A stretch of DNA of 64,000 bases from Brumimicrobium glaciale (GCF_004152935.1 NZ_SETE01000001.1:620001-684000), one strand, 5' to 3'; positions 34,769-44,095 are shown, counted from the first letter of the stretch. Notes: a model not told the origin generated them from the letters alone. Numbers and translations are program-made.

Positions 34769-34886
34769 CACCTCTTTGAAAACCCTAAATTATTCTCGGA
34801 GTATCTCTTTGAAAACCCTCATATTCCACAAGCTCAGTGCATCGCCTTTAGCTCAGTGAAATAAAAACTGAGCGTAACGACCCTTA
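34769..34886. repeat. Left copy of a direct repeat flanking the GxxExxY gene
   Basis: CCTCTTTGAAAACCC, CTCGGAGTATCTCTTTGAAA and ACCCTCAT are followed later by AAAAACTGAGCGTAACGACC. The right copy at 35351-35445 has the same blocks in the same order (CTTCTCTGTGAAAACCC, TCTGTGTATCTCTGTGAAAA, CTCTCAT, AAAAACTGAGCGAAGCGAAC). The left copy has an extra CTCAGTG-containing stretch. Confidence 0.75.
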
Positions 34887-34887
34887 A

Positions 34888-35259
34888 CTAAAATACAAAT
34901 CTCTTTACCCCGTTTTTCAATAATTTTTCATGAAAGTTGATTAACAATCCTAAATCAAAACCTCCCAATTTCATGTATGTTAAGATTTGTGCCGTATGTA
35001 CATCTGTAAAATTTTCAACTACTTTTAATTCAACAACTATCCTTTCTTCAATCAATAAATCTATCCGATAACCATGATCTAATTCAACTTCTTTGTAGAT
35101 AATCGGCATAGCAACTTCTCTTTGCACAGACAATCCTCTTATCTCTAATTCATAAGCTAAACATTCATTATAAGCTGATTCAAGAAGACCTGGCCCAAGT
35201 GCGCGATGTACTTCAATAGCTCCACCAATTATTTCAGAAGTAAGATTGTTATCTTTCAT
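34888..35259 (-). CDS. GxxExxY-family protein (PD-(D/E)xK nuclease-like)
   Basis: From the ATG at 35259 the protein has 123 residues and starts MKDNNLTSEIIGGAIEVHRA. The naming motif is GLLESAY. Residues IDLLIEERIVVELK supply the Asp and the E-x-K that, with the Glu of GLLE, resemble a PD-(D/E)xK nuclease active site. The open frame extends 38 codons further upstream, but that part is translated repeat DNA and is unlike the family, so I use the internal ATG. Family function is unestablished. It is bracketed by direct repeats at 34769-34886 and 35351-35445, which may be more than coincidence. Confidence 0.88.
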   Translation of the reverse strand: MKDNNLTSEIIGGAIEVHRALGPGLLESAYNECLAYELEIRGLSVQREVAMPIIYKEVELDHGYRIDLLIEERIVVELKVVENFTDVHTAQILTYMKLGGFDLGLLINFHEKLLKNGVKRFVF

Positions 35260-35350
35260 AGTCAATTTTAACTCTAAACTAATGTTTTTCAGTCTACAAT
35301 AGTAATACGGAACTCTTTTTTCTCTAATCACCAAAGGTGACCTTCTCCAT

Positions 35351-35445
35351 GCTTCTCTGTGAAAACCCGCCATTTTCTCTGTGTATCTCTGTGAAAACTC
35401 TCATTTGTCTCCGTGTAAAAAAAAAACTGAGCGAAGCGAACCCCA
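35351..35445. repeat. Right copy of the direct repeat flanking the GxxExxY gene
   Basis: Contains CTTCTCTGTGAAAACCC, TCTCTGTGTATCTCTGTGAA, CTCCGTGT, an A run and AACTGAGCGAAGCGAACCCC. Read on the other strand it gives CACAGAGATACACAGAG, the same type as 34666-34709. The following DNA to 35607 is AT-rich and shows no gene. Confidence 0.8.
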
Positions 35446-35607
35446 AACTAACCCCAAAACTTAGAGATGTGTTTGGAAATACTCTGAACTAAGCCAAATA
35501 TTTTTAATTTTACATTGAAAGAATTATTAGAATCAAGCTTACTAACCCTGAGTTAACAATAAAAACAGTAAATTGGCTAATTATATTAAGCCTAGAAATT
35601 AATAATT

Positions 35608-37053
35608 ATGGCACTTAGACAGTCATTTTCCCAGAAGATGGAGCAGAAGCTCTCACCACAGCAGATTCAGTTAATGAAATTGTTGCAGGTGCCAACCATG
35701 GAATTGGATCAACGAATTAAACAAGAATTGGAAGTGAATCCTGCCCTTGAAGAAGGTAAAGAGGAGGTTGAAGACGAGTTTGAGCAAGAAGAATACGAAG
35801 AAGAAGCAGGAGAGGACGAAAGAGATTTCGATATTGATGAATATCTAACAGACGACGAACCTGCATATAAAACTAGCATTTCAAATAAAAGTAAAGACGA
35901 CGAAGAGAAGTCAATGCCACTTTCTGCTGGTAAAACTTTCCAAGAATTAATGTTGAGTCAGCTCAATATGCAAAAGCTCACAGAAGAAGAGGTGCTTATT
36001 GCGACTTACTTGATTGGAAGTTTAGATGACGCTGGATATTTGGAACGTGATTTAGAATCTATAGTTGATGATTTAGCTTTTTCACAAAACTTAATTACAA
36101 CTGAAGCAGATTTAGAAGGAATCTTGCATTATGTTCAGCAATTAGATCCACCAGGAGTAGGTGCGAGAGATCTACAAGAATGTTTGACTCTTCAAATGGA
36201 GAGAAGACAAGATGGGGATATTACGCGCTATACTGCTTTGAAAATTTTGGAAGATTACTTTGATGAGTTTACTAAAAAACACTACAAGAAAATCACCGCA
36301 AAAATGGAGATTTCTGAAGAGGATTTAAAAGATGCTGTTCATGAAATTATTCGTTTGAATCCAAAACCCGGAGGTTCACTAAAAAGTTCGTCTAAATCTT
36401 TGCAACAAGTAGTTCCTGATTTCCAAATTATGGATGAAGATGGAAAGCTTGTTTTGTCATTGAATGGAAGAAATGCTCCAGATTTAAAAATTAGTCAAGG
36501 CTACAAGAAGATGTTGCAAAACTATTCTGAAGGCGCAAAACTAAAAAAGTCAGATAAAGAAACGCTTACTTTTGTTAAGAGTAAATTGGATTCTGCAAAA
36601 TGGTTTATTGATGCAATTCAACAGCGTCAAAATACTTTGTTGTCAACAATGACGGCAATTATGAATTATCAAAAAGAATATTTCTTAACAGGAGACGATA
36701 TTCAATTGCGCCCAATGATTTTGAAAGACATTGCAGAGATTGTAGATTTAGATATTTCAACTATTTCGCGTGTTGCCAATTCAAAATACGTGCAAACACA
36801 ATACGGAACTTTTTCATTGAAACATTTTTTCTCAGAATCATTGTCAACAGATTCAGGAGAAGAAGTTTCAACAAGAGAGGTGAAGCAAATTTTGCTAGAA
36901 GCAGTTGGAGACGAGCACAAACGCAAGCCTTTAACGGATGAGAAATTAGCCGCTTTATTGAAAGAAAAAGGATACAATATTGCGAGAAGAACGGTTGCTA
37001 AATACCGTGAACAGTTACATATTCCAGTAGCACGACTTAGAAAAGAACTTTAA
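35608..37053 (+). CDS. rpoN: RNA polymerase sigma-54 factor
   Basis: The 481-residue protein has the activator-interacting region I (MALRQSFSQKMEQKLSPQQI, then LMKLLQVPTMELDQRIKQEL), an acidic region II (about 50-105), the core-binding domain (from LMLSQLNMQK) and the DNA-binding domain with LKDIAEIVDLDISTISRVAN and the RpoN box ARRTVAKYREQLHIPVARLR at the C-terminus. It directs core polymerase to -24/-12 promoters and requires an AAA+ activator. None is encoded in the window. Its TAA overlaps the next gene's ATG by one base. Confidence 0.97.
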   Translation: MALRQSFSQKMEQKLSPQQIQLMKLLQVPTMELDQRIKQELEVNPALEEGKEEVEDEFEQEEYEEEAGEDERDFDIDEYLTDDEPAYKTSISNKSKDDEEKSMPLSAGKTFQELMLSQLNMQKLTEEEVLIATYLIGSLDDAGYLERDLESIVDDLAFSQNLITTEADLEGILHYVQQLDPPGVGARDLQECLTLQMERRQDGDITRYTALKILEDYFDEFTKKHYKKITAKMEISEEDLKDAVHEIIRLNPKPGGSLKSSSKSLQQVVPDFQIMDEDGKLVLSLNGRNAPDLKISQGYKKMLQNYSEGAKLKKSDKETLTFVKSKLDSAKWFIDAIQQRQNTLLSTMTAIMNYQKEYFLTGDDIQLRPMILKDIAEIVDLDISTISRVANSKYVQTQYGTFSLKHFFSESLSTDSGEEVSTREVKQILLEAVGDEHKRKPLTDEKLAALLKEKGYNIARRTVAKYREQLHIPVARLRKEL

Positions 37054-37700
37054 TGAAACAAATTTCGAAGCTTCTTTCATGGATTTTTTCGCCATTATTC
37101 ACACCTATTTATGGTTTGCTGATTGTTCTGTATTTACCAGTTCAGTCCAGTTCATTTGTAGCAAGTGAATCTTTGTATATGTTACATCCTGATGTGAAAT
37201 TCTTGTTTTTATTGCTCTTTTTGGTATTTATTGTCATGGCGCCTGGACTATCTTTGGTTGTATTGCGACTCAATAAAACCATTACTTCTCTACAAATGGA
37301 AAGCAAAGAAGAACGTTTGACACCAATTGCGATAATGACGTTTTACTGCATAATATTGTATTTGTTTTTAATGTTTCAAGCAGAAAATGCAATGATTCCA
37401 TCGATTATTAAAGCAATGGTTGTTGGAGGGGCTTTAAGTGCTTTTATCGCTTACTTTATCACAAAAAAATCTAAAATAAGCTTGCACGGAATGGGAATGG
37501 GCTCACTTTTCGGCTTCGTTTATATGTTTTCTGTACCACTTGAACAATCTCCACTTATAATGCTGACGTCAGTATTGGTAGTAGGTGGATTGGTTATGAC
37601 AGCGCGATTATTTTTAAAAGCACACTCATTAAAAGAAGTCGGAGCAGGTTACCTTTTAGGATTTGCATCACAAGTTATTTGTATTTATTTTTACCCTTAA
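37053..37700 (+). CDS. PAP2-like integral membrane protein
   Basis: This 215-residue protein has about six hydrophobic segments. ISLHGMGMGSLFGF and ARLFLKAHSLKEVGAGYLLG resemble degenerate versions of the second and third PAP2 phosphatase motifs (SGH, and SRxxxxxHxxxD with the final acid here Glu). The first motif is not clear, so activity on lipid phosphates is uncertain. It overlaps rpoN by one base (TAATG) and is followed after 13 bases by the M48 protease gene, so the three are probably co-transcribed. Confidence 0.75.
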   Translation: MKQISKLLSWIFSPLFTPIYGLLIVLYLPVQSSSFVASESLYMLHPDVKFLFLLLFLVFIVMAPGLSLVVLRLNKTITSLQMESKEERLTPIAIMTFYCIILYLFLMFQAENAMIPSIIKAMVVGGALSAFIAYFITKKSKISLHGMGMGSLFGFVYMFSVPLEQSPLIMLTSVLVVGGLVMTARLFLKAHSLKEVGAGYLLGFASQVICIYFYP

Positions 37701-37713
37701 AAATTATCAAACT

Positions 37714-38517
37714 ATGAGAAAATTATTCAGCATCACTATTTTGTTGTCTTCAATGGCCTTTTTGACAAGCTGTGGAATGACCAACGGTGGAGGCATAAAG
37801 AGTTTCAATCTTTTTACTATTCAAAATGATAAAGAATTAGGGAAACAAGTAGCCGCAGAGATTGACGGAAACAAGCAGGAATACCCTGTTTTAGACAGTG
37901 CTCAAAATCCTATTCCATACAAGTACTTGTATGACATGAGAAATAAGATTTTGAACTCAGGTAATGTTACCCACAAAGACGATTTTGCTTGGAGAATTAG
38001 AATTATCAAAGATGACAAAACGAAAAATGCTTTCTGTACGCCGGGTGGTTACATTTATGTGTATACTGGATTAATTAAGTATTTGGATTCTGAAGAACAA
38101 TTAGCTGGAGTTTTAGCACACGAAATTGGTCATGCCGATTTACGTCATTCCACACGCCAAATGACAAAACTGTATGGTGTTGATGTAATGTTAAGCATTA
38201 TCGCAGGTGACCGTGCATTAATTAAAGATCTAACGTCAAGTATTATTAGTTTGAAATTCTCAAGAACTCATGAAACGGAAGCAGATAAAGCTTCAGTAAC
38301 TTATTTATGTCCTACAGATTATGACGCTGCTGGTGGTGCAAAGTTCTTTGAGAAAATTGAAGCAGAAGGTGGAGCATCATCACCAGAATGGTTGAGTACT
38401 CACCCTAGTCCTGCAAATCGTATTGAATTTTTCTATAACCAAGCAACAGAACAAGGTTGTACAGGAAAAGAAACTTATAAGAGTCGTTATCAGCAGTTGG
38501 TGAGATCATTACCTTAA
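37714..38517 (+). CDS. M48-family metalloprotease lipoprotein
   Basis: From ATG 37714 the protein has 267 residues: a lipoprotein signal (ending FLTSC, Cys 24) and a peptidase M48 domain with the zinc motif HEIGH (in LAGVLAHEIGHADLRHSTRQ) and the downstream ETEADKASVTYL supplying the third ligand. A STHPSPANRIEFF segment near the end is also typical. Related to LoiP/BepA-like periplasmic proteases that act in envelope quality control. The earlier in-frame ATG at 37663 would place 17 extra residues before the signal peptide and overlap the preceding gene, so it was rejected. Confidence 0.93.
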   Translation: MRKLFSITILLSSMAFLTSCGMTNGGGIKSFNLFTIQNDKELGKQVAAEIDGNKQEYPVLDSAQNPIPYKYLYDMRNKILNSGNVTHKDDFAWRIRIIKDDKTKNAFCTPGGYIYVYTGLIKYLDSEEQLAGVLAHEIGHADLRHSTRQMTKLYGVDVMLSIIAGDRALIKDLTSSIISLKFSRTHETEADKASVTYLCPTDYDAAGGAKFFEKIEAEGGASSPEWLSTHPSPANRIEFFYNQATEQGCTGKETYKSRYQQLVRSLP

Positions 38518-38578
38518 TCAGTATTGAGTTTTGAGTAATGAGTCTTGAGGAAGCATTTAAGGTCAAAAGAAAAATAAC

Positions 38579-39316
38579 ATGATTCTAACAACACAAGAAG
38601 GAAAGAAAATTGATTTAAGTAAAGGAGTAGATTTGTCTATTCCTTTATCTAATGACAACAAAAACCCACTAGCTTGGTATGTAAAACCGCCAAGGTTTGA
38701 ACCTGTGATGGAAGATGGTTGGATTGGTTCTGTTAAAGATGGCGGAGCCGTAAATTTTCGAAATATCTTTTTTAATCCACATGGTCATGGAACGCATACT
38801 GAATGTTTGGGGCACATTACCCCAGAGATTTATTCAATTAATGAGCATTTAAATCAATATTTCTTTCAAGCTGTTGTAATCAGTATTTCTCCAGAAGTTA
38901 TAGAAGAAGACACTGTGATTACACCGAAACAATTGGAATCACTTAAACAGTATGATTCAATTGAAGCTTTAATTATCAGAACACTTCCAAACACAAAAGA
39001 GAAGAAATCTAGGAATTATTCAGCTACAAATCCTCCTTACATTGCTATAGAATGTTTGGAGATTATAAATACTTTAAACATCAAACATCTTTTGATTGAT
39101 CTACCAAGTGTAGACAAAGAAACAGATGGAGGAGAACTGGCATTCCACCATGGATTTTGGGAAGTTCCGAGCAGTCCTAGATTTGATAGAACAATTACAG
39201 AAATGATTTTCGTTCCAGAAGAAGCTAAAGACGGAGCGTACTTGTTGAATTTGCAAGTCGCTCCTTTTGAGAATGATGCTGCGCCAAGTCGGCCAGTGAT
39301 CTTTCCTTTTATTTAA
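38579..39316 (+). CDS. Cyclase-family hydrolase (kynurenine formamidase-like fold)
   Basis: The 245-residue protein contains HGHGTHTECLGHI, the HxGTHxExxxH metal-binding signature of the cyclase/KynB family (usually HxGTHxDxPxH), plus HLLIDLPSVDKETDGGELAFHHGFW near the end. Members hydrolyse amides or cyclise polyketides. Here the acid is Glu and the Pro is Leu, so kynurenine formamidase itself is not assured. No signal peptide is visible. It lies alone between the M48 gene and the glycosidase-like gene. Confidence 0.85.
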   Translation: MILTTQEGKKIDLSKGVDLSIPLSNDNKNPLAWYVKPPRFEPVMEDGWIGSVKDGGAVNFRNIFFNPHGHGTHTECLGHITPEIYSINEHLNQYFFQAVVISISPEVIEEDTVITPKQLESLKQYDSIEALIIRTLPNTKEKKSRNYSATNPPYIAIECLEIINTLNIKHLLIDLPSVDKETDGGELAFHHGFWEVPSSPRFDRTITEMIFVPEEAKDGAYLLNLQVAPFENDAAPSRPVIFPFI

Positions 39317-39343
39317 TTATCTTTAAAGACTCAATACATCAGT

Positions 39344-41503
39344 ATGCGATATTTAACTTTTCTCGTGGCGTTATTGCCATGCCTTGCTTTTGGGCAATTA
39401 GATTCTCCTAAAATAATTGATTTTGAATTCATAAATCAGGAGAAGTCTGCTGTTCCGAAAAATTCACGCTTAGAATTGGGAGTAACTTTACCTGATTCAA
39501 TTTTGGAATTAATTCAAGTTTATATGGATGGGATTCCTAATCAAAGAGAAGGTTTGAATCCATTTATGAGCTGGGATATTGATGTTAAAGCACATTTTAC
39601 ACATATTAAAAGTCAATCTAAATTTGCAGCAATAGGATTTTGGTTTACGGATGTTGAACGAAATCAAGAAAAAAACAAATGGATTCAACTGGAGACAGAT
39701 CATCAATTTAGAATTAGATATGCTCCAACAAATATAGGAGAATACCGAGTGCATATTTCAGTTTTAATTAATAAAAAACTAGCTTATGTCTCTGATGAAG
39801 ATTTTTTTACCGTTGTGGATTCTGATTTTAAAGGATTTGTTTCATTGAATGACAGTACGGAATACTTGCAAAGAGATGGGGAAACAATCATTCCAACAGG
39901 AATAAATCTTTCTTTTCCAAGCAATAACAATAATTTAATTTACAGTTTGAGTAAAACTGAAACTTTAGATTTAGCAGTTTGGGAGTCATTTAATAAATCA
40001 GTAAAAGACTATGTTACAGAAGGTGGAGAGTACTTTAGATTTTTCATGCATCCCAGTGTTTCTGATATAGAATTTGAAGAGGTTGGATTTTATCAGGACA
40101 GACAAAACCTAGCTTGGGAGATGGATCAAATGATCTCTTTTTGTGAAGCAAACAATACGTTAATTCAATTTAATTTAATGTATCATTCATATTTTATGAA
40201 GTTGGGAGACTATTATCAATTCCGATATGATTATGCCAATTATTGGCTTGATGAGAAATCACCATATAAAGATCCAAATCTACCTTCTGGTTATTCTGCT
40301 ATGTTAAATAGTGATACTCCTTCCGACATGTTTTTAAAAGAAGAGGGAATGCGCTATTTAAAACAAAGAACTCGTTATATAGTTGCAAGATGGGGTTATT
40401 CAACAAGTCTTTCTGCAATTGAGCTTTTGTGTGAGCCATGGCATATTAATGAAAATTCTTCTAAAGGAGAATCGCCTTATGACGCAATTTCTGAATCAGG
40501 CGATGTCGCAAGAAAAGCAGTCTATGAATACCACAAACAAATAGGAAGTTATATAAAAGATACTATTCAGTATAACAATCATTTATTGGCTGGAGTTGGT
40601 AGATTTCCTGTTGGTAAAACTGCGATTTATTCCCATCTAACTGAAGAAACACCAGGTTTTGTAGATAGCACATGGTATTTGGATGATCTAGATTTTCTTT
40701 CAATTTCCTATTATTCGCGTAGTCCGGAAAAATTGATTCATTCGAAGTCAAGCTCAAATAATGAGTTTGGGAGTGAAGAAAATTCAATGGCAAAAACTAT
40801 TGAAAGATTAAAAAAAACATATAATAAGCCTGTTCTTTTCGGAGAGTCTGATCATGGAGATGGAACCCATGAATGTTCCGATTATCAAGGCCATAAAATA
40901 GATGTAATGCGCTATCCATTTACGGGAGCTATTGGTCATTTTATTTGGGCCGCTTTTTTACATTCTGAGGAAGAAAGGAATGTTGAGGGAGCTAAAGATG
41001 AACGCGTTTCTTGGCCAGATATTATTGATGCAAAGAACTATTACAACAGCAATTGGTTCTTGGAAATAATAAATAATAAAACAGCTTTAGGGCGAGAGAA
41101 AAGCAGCTTTAGTTCATCTGAAAAAGATATTGTAGAACATCAATATATAATAGGTAAAGATCATGAAATAGCAGCTGGTTATGTCTATAACAGAACATTC
41201 AATGTTCAAACTGCAGGTGCTTCAAAAGAAGAGGGTTTAAAAGAAAATGCTTGTGATCAACTGGATGCGGGATATACAAATCCAACAGTGATTTCATGGC
41301 GACCGAATAGAATGAAAGTAGAGGGTTTAAAGTCTTTTAGTAAATATCGTGTTTTGTATTACGGATATTCTGACCAGTCACTTTTATTGCAAGCGGAGTT
41401 AAGAACCTCTTTATTTGGGAAGTTAAAATTGACACACCCTTTGCTTGTTCCTGAGAAGTCAAAAACGCCTTTGCTTTGGTATAGAGTCGAGAAAATGAAT
41501 TAA
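39344..41503 (+). CDS. Exported DUF5060/TIM-barrel glycoside hydrolase-like protein
   Basis: The 719-residue protein has a signal peptide (about 1-17, ending AFGQ), an N-terminal Ig-like DUF5060-type domain (about 40-160), and a TIM-barrel region resembling clan GH-A glycosidases. Candidate acid/base is Glu364 in IELLCEPWHI and the nucleophile Glu501 in KPVLFGESDHG, the spacing expected for strands 4 and 7. The C-terminal ~130 residues are probably a beta domain. Substrate cannot be read from sequence, and no T9SS sorting domain is visible. It starts 28 bases after the cyclase gene on the same strand. Confidence 0.78.
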   Translation: MRYLTFLVALLPCLAFGQLDSPKIIDFEFINQEKSAVPKNSRLELGVTLPDSILELIQVYMDGIPNQREGLNPFMSWDIDVKAHFTHIKSQSKFAAIGFWFTDVERNQEKNKWIQLETDHQFRIRYAPTNIGEYRVHISVLINKKLAYVSDEDFFTVVDSDFKGFVSLNDSTEYLQRDGETIIPTGINLSFPSNNNNLIYSLSKTETLDLAVWESFNKSVKDYVTEGGEYFRFFMHPSVSDIEFEEVGFYQDRQNLAWEMDQMISFCEANNTLIQFNLMYHSYFMKLGDYYQFRYDYANYWLDEKSPYKDPNLPSGYSAMLNSDTPSDMFLKEEGMRYLKQRTRYIVARWGYSTSLSAIELLCEPWHINENSSKGESPYDAISESGDVARKAVYEYHKQIGSYIKDTIQYNNHLLAGVGRFPVGKTAIYSHLTEETPGFVDSTWYLDDLDFLSISYYSRSPEKLIHSKSSSNNEFGSEENSMAKTIERLKKTYNKPVLFGESDHGDGTHECSDYQGHKIDVMRYPFTGAIGHFIWAAFLHSEEERNVEGAKDERVSWPDIIDAKNYYNSNWFLEIINNKTALGREKSSFSSSEKDIVEHQYIIGKDHEIAAGYVYNRTFNVQTAGASKEEGLKENACDQLDAGYTNPTVISWRPNRMKVEGLKSFSKYRVLYYGYSDQSLLLQAELRTSLFGKLKLTHPLLVPEKSKTPLLWYRVEKMN

Positions 41504-41516
41504 TAAAAATTTAATA

Positions 41517-41546
41517 TTGAGTATCAATCAAAATTTCGTAAATTTG
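41517..41546 (+). promoter_or_regulatory. Promoter of the IPExxxVDY-pyk unit (TTG-N19-TAAATTTG)
   Basis: TTG at 41517-41519 and TAAATTTG at 41539-41546 are 19 bases apart, a full consensus match 23 bases before the ATG at 41570. Confidence 0.7.
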
Positions 41547-41569
41547 ATATCTTGTAGATTAATGTTTTT

Positions 41570-41989
41570 ATGGCAAAATATACCTTAAGTTTAGAAGATG
41601 ATTTTAATTTTGACATCATAGGCTTATGCAGTCATCAAGGAGATTATAGAGTTTGTTGGTCAATAAATGAACATATGGGTTTAAGACTCAGGAAATCTAT
41701 TGAACCCTTCATGGTTTCTGGAAAAAATGGAGTAGTAAATTCGTCTCATTCCTTTTATGAGTGGGAAGATGAAGATGAAAGTGTGATCTACTATTTTATA
41801 CAAAATAAAAGCATGGGTAAATTTTTAATTCCAGAGAAGTCACAAATTGATTTCTTCTTGGTAATTAAAGAAGCGGGAGTTGTAGATGTCGATAATTTGT
41901 TGGCTCAGCTCAAAAGTATACCGAGTATTTTGACCGCATTTAGTTTTGATCCTTACGATTTAAAATCTGCAAATAAACTCATATTTTAA
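41570..41989 (+). CDS. IPExxxVDY-family protein
   Basis: This 139-residue cytoplasmic protein is recognised by the segment IPEKSQIDFFLVIKEAG (family motif IPExxxVDY, here Ile and Phe replacing Val and Tyr) and an opening LSLEDDFNFDIIGLCSHQGDYRV. The family is Bacteroidota-specific, of unknown function, and typically sits directly before pyruvate kinase, as here (46 bases). A regulatory link to glycolysis is plausible but unshown. Confidence 0.88.
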   Translation: MAKYTLSLEDDFNFDIIGLCSHQGDYRVCWSINEHMGLRLRKSIEPFMVSGKNGVVNSSHSFYEWEDEDESVIYYFIQNKSMGKFLIPEKSQIDFFLVIKEAGVVDVDNLLAQLKSIPSILTAFSFDPYDLKSANKLIF

Positions 41990-42035
41990 ATTAGCTGGAT
42001 AAAAATACTCAATTAAGAAAATAAACAATACAGAA

Positions 42036-43454
42036 ATGAAAAGAACAAAAATTGTAGCTACGTTAGGACCTGCTTCGTCTTCTAAAAAGGTTTTAAGAGG
42101 CATGATGGAAGCGGGGATGAATGTTGCAAGAATCAATTTTTCTCATGGTGCATACGAAGATCATGAAAAAGTAATCGGAATTATTCGTGAGCTTAATGAA
42201 GAAACAGGTTTAAATATTGCAATATTAGCCGATTTACAAGGACCTAAGATTCGTACCCGTGAAATGGAAAACAATGGAGTTGATCTAATTCCAGGGGAAA
42301 GCGTGCAAATTGTAAACGAAAAAGGAGTACTTGGAACAAGTCGTAAATTTGCTATAAACTATGCACAACTTGCTGCAGATATTAAGGCAGGTGAATTTAT
42401 TCGTTTGGATGATGGTAAACTAGAACTAGAAGTTGTTTCAACAGACGGGAAAGTAATTCAAGCTGTGGTAACACATGGAGGAATTCTTTCGTCAAATAAA
42501 GGAGTGAACTTGCCAAATACTGTAATCTCATTGCCTTCTTTGACTGAAAAAGATCTTGAAGATTTACAGTTTGCAATGGATTTGAATGTAGACTGGATAG
42601 GTTTGTCATTTGTGCGTTCAGCAAGAGATATCATCGAATTAAGACACATCATAAATAAGCACCACAACAAAGCGAAAATAGTAGCTAAAATTGAAAAGCC
42701 TGAGGCAATTCAAGACATCGATGCAATTATTCGTGAAACAGATGCAATTATGGTTGCACGTGGTGATTTAGGAGTAGAGATTCCAATGGAAGATGTGCCT
42801 TTGGTGCAGAAGATGTTGATTAAGAAATGTTACTTGCATGCAAAACCAATTATTGTTGCTACGCAAATGATGGAAAGTATGATTGAAGATTATACTCCAA
42901 CAAGAGCAGAAGTAAATGATGTTGCTAATGCTGTTTTAGATGGAACTGATGCTGTTATGCTTTCGGGAGAAACTTCTGTAGGTAAACATCCAATTACGGT
43001 AATTCAAGCAATGGATAAAATTGTCCGTAAGATTGAAGAATCTGACTTGATTTACTATAAAGAAGAGATTCCGGAGAAGAATCAAGAACGTTTTATTTCT
43101 GACTCAATTTGCTTTAATGCAACGCGCTTAGGAAATAGAGTAGATGCAAAAGCAATTGTGACAATGTCATTTTCTGGATATACTGCTTATAAAATTGCTT
43201 CTCAACGACCAAAATCACAAATCTTTGTATTTACAAGTAACAAAGAGATTTTGACTCAACTGAACCTAGTTTGGGGTGTGCGTGCAATTTTCTATGATAA
43301 AATGGTCAGTACAGATCATACTATTGCAGATATCAAATACATTTTGAAAGAAAAAGGTTTCTTGAAAAAAGGTGAATTGGTTATTAACGTAGCCTCAATG
43401 CCTATCGAGTCAAAAGGAAAGTCAAATATGTTGAGATTGAGTTATATTGAATAA
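42036..43454 (+). CDS. pyk: Pyruvate kinase
   Basis: Pyk converts phosphoenolpyruvate and ADP to pyruvate and ATP, the last step of glycolysis. The 472-residue protein has TKIVATLGPASSSKKVLRGM at the N-terminus, RINFSHG, IVAKIEKPEAIQDIDAI with the catalytic Lys, IMVARGDLGVEIP, and MLSGETSVGKHP. The length matches the short bacterial type without the extra C-terminal domain. It follows the IPExxxVDY gene under one promoter and ends before a strong bidirectional hairpin. Confidence 0.98.
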   Translation: MKRTKIVATLGPASSSKKVLRGMMEAGMNVARINFSHGAYEDHEKVIGIIRELNEETGLNIAILADLQGPKIRTREMENNGVDLIPGESVQIVNEKGVLGTSRKFAINYAQLAADIKAGEFIRLDDGKLELEVVSTDGKVIQAVVTHGGILSSNKGVNLPNTVISLPSLTEKDLEDLQFAMDLNVDWIGLSFVRSARDIIELRHIINKHHNKAKIVAKIEKPEAIQDIDAIIRETDAIMVARGDLGVEIPMEDVPLVQKMLIKKCYLHAKPIIVATQMMESMIEDYTPTRAEVNDVANAVLDGTDAVMLSGETSVGKHPITVIQAMDKIVRKIEESDLIYYKEEIPEKNQERFISDSICFNATRLGNRVDAKAIVTMSFSGYTAYKIASQRPKSQIFVFTSNKEILTQLNLVWGVRAIFYDKMVSTDHTIADIKYILKEKGFLKKGELVINVASMPIESKGKSNMLRLSYIE

Positions 43455-43508
43455 TAGAAGAGTTTATTTTTAACGGTATTTAAATGCTGTTTAAATTATG
43501 AAGATAAA

Positions 43509-43543
43509 AAAACGCCCAGTAAATTTTATTTACTGGGCGTTTT
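43509..43543. terminator. Bidirectional terminator between pyk and the minus-strand exported protein
   Basis: AAAACGCCCAGTAAA (43509-43523) pairs exactly with TTTACTGGGCGTTTT (43529-43543) around a 5-base loop. T tracts on both strands allow it to stop both convergent genes. Confidence 0.92.
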
Positions 43544-43561
43544 GAATTGTAAAGTTTACAA

Positions 43562-44095
43562 TTAGTTAATTATATATCTTACTGCAAGCGCAGAGTTTAT
43601 ACCAAAACCTCCACTATTTACTAAACCAACACTTGGTCCAGCTTCAAGTGAGATTCCAATAGGAATACCTGTATTTGGTTCTAGATTGAAATCTAAACCT
43701 ATAACAGCGTCAGCTCCTATGAAAAATCCGCTTTGGTATTTATGGTTCTTGTATTTGTACTTATAGTAATCGTCGTCATCCCAGTCGTAATAATAACTGC
43801 TACTCCATAAACCTAAAGTTCCACCTACACCAATATACCAATCCATTCCATCGGTCCATCCTGTTTCTCTTTGCCATTCATAAAGTATCTGACCTGTAAG
43901 GTGACGCGTACCACCTCCAAAAGTCATGTCTAAAAAGCTACCGCTTCCTATATTAACCTTGTAGTTGACACCGGCTCCTCCATAAGGGCCTCCTCCTGGG
44001 CTTAGCGACTTAATTCCTATTCCAGAGCCATAGCTTTGGGCATAAGAGAACGATGCTAGCATAATAACAGTTGTAAATAGCAATAATTTTTTCAT
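43562..44095 (-). CDS. Exported Gly/Tyr-rich protein, probable small outer-membrane barrel
   Basis: The 177-residue protein has a signal peptide (about 1-19, ending SYAQ) and a Gly-rich alternating pattern typical of outer-membrane beta-barrels (YGGAGVNYKVNIGSGSFLDM, FIGADAVIGLDFNLEP), ending LAVRYIIN with a hydrophobic final strand. A tract of Asp/Tyr/Lys (YYYDWDDDDYYKYKYKN) near 105 is unusual and could be an exposed loop. No named family recognised. Confidence 0.75.
   Translation of the reverse strand: MKKLLLFTTVIMLASFSYAQSYGSGIGIKSLSPGGGPYGGAGVNYKVNIGSGSFLDMTFGGGTRHLTGQILYEWQRETGWTDGMDWYIGVGGTLGLWSSSYYYDWDDDDYYKYKYKNHKYQSGFFIGADAVIGLDFNLEPNTGIPIGISLEAGPSVGLVNSGGFGINSALAVRYIIN

Noticed and set aside
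34581-34864. Small ORFs on both strands between asnS and the GxxExxY gene
   Set aside because: They fall in repeat DNA and contain no recognisable domain.
35260-35373. 38-codon N-terminal extension of the GxxExxY gene
   Set aside because: It is translated from repeat DNA (TCTCTGTG family) and precedes a normal family start, so the ATG at 35259 is preferred.
37663-37713. Upstream start for the M48 lipoprotein
   Set aside because: Would place 17 residues ahead of a clear lipoprotein signal.
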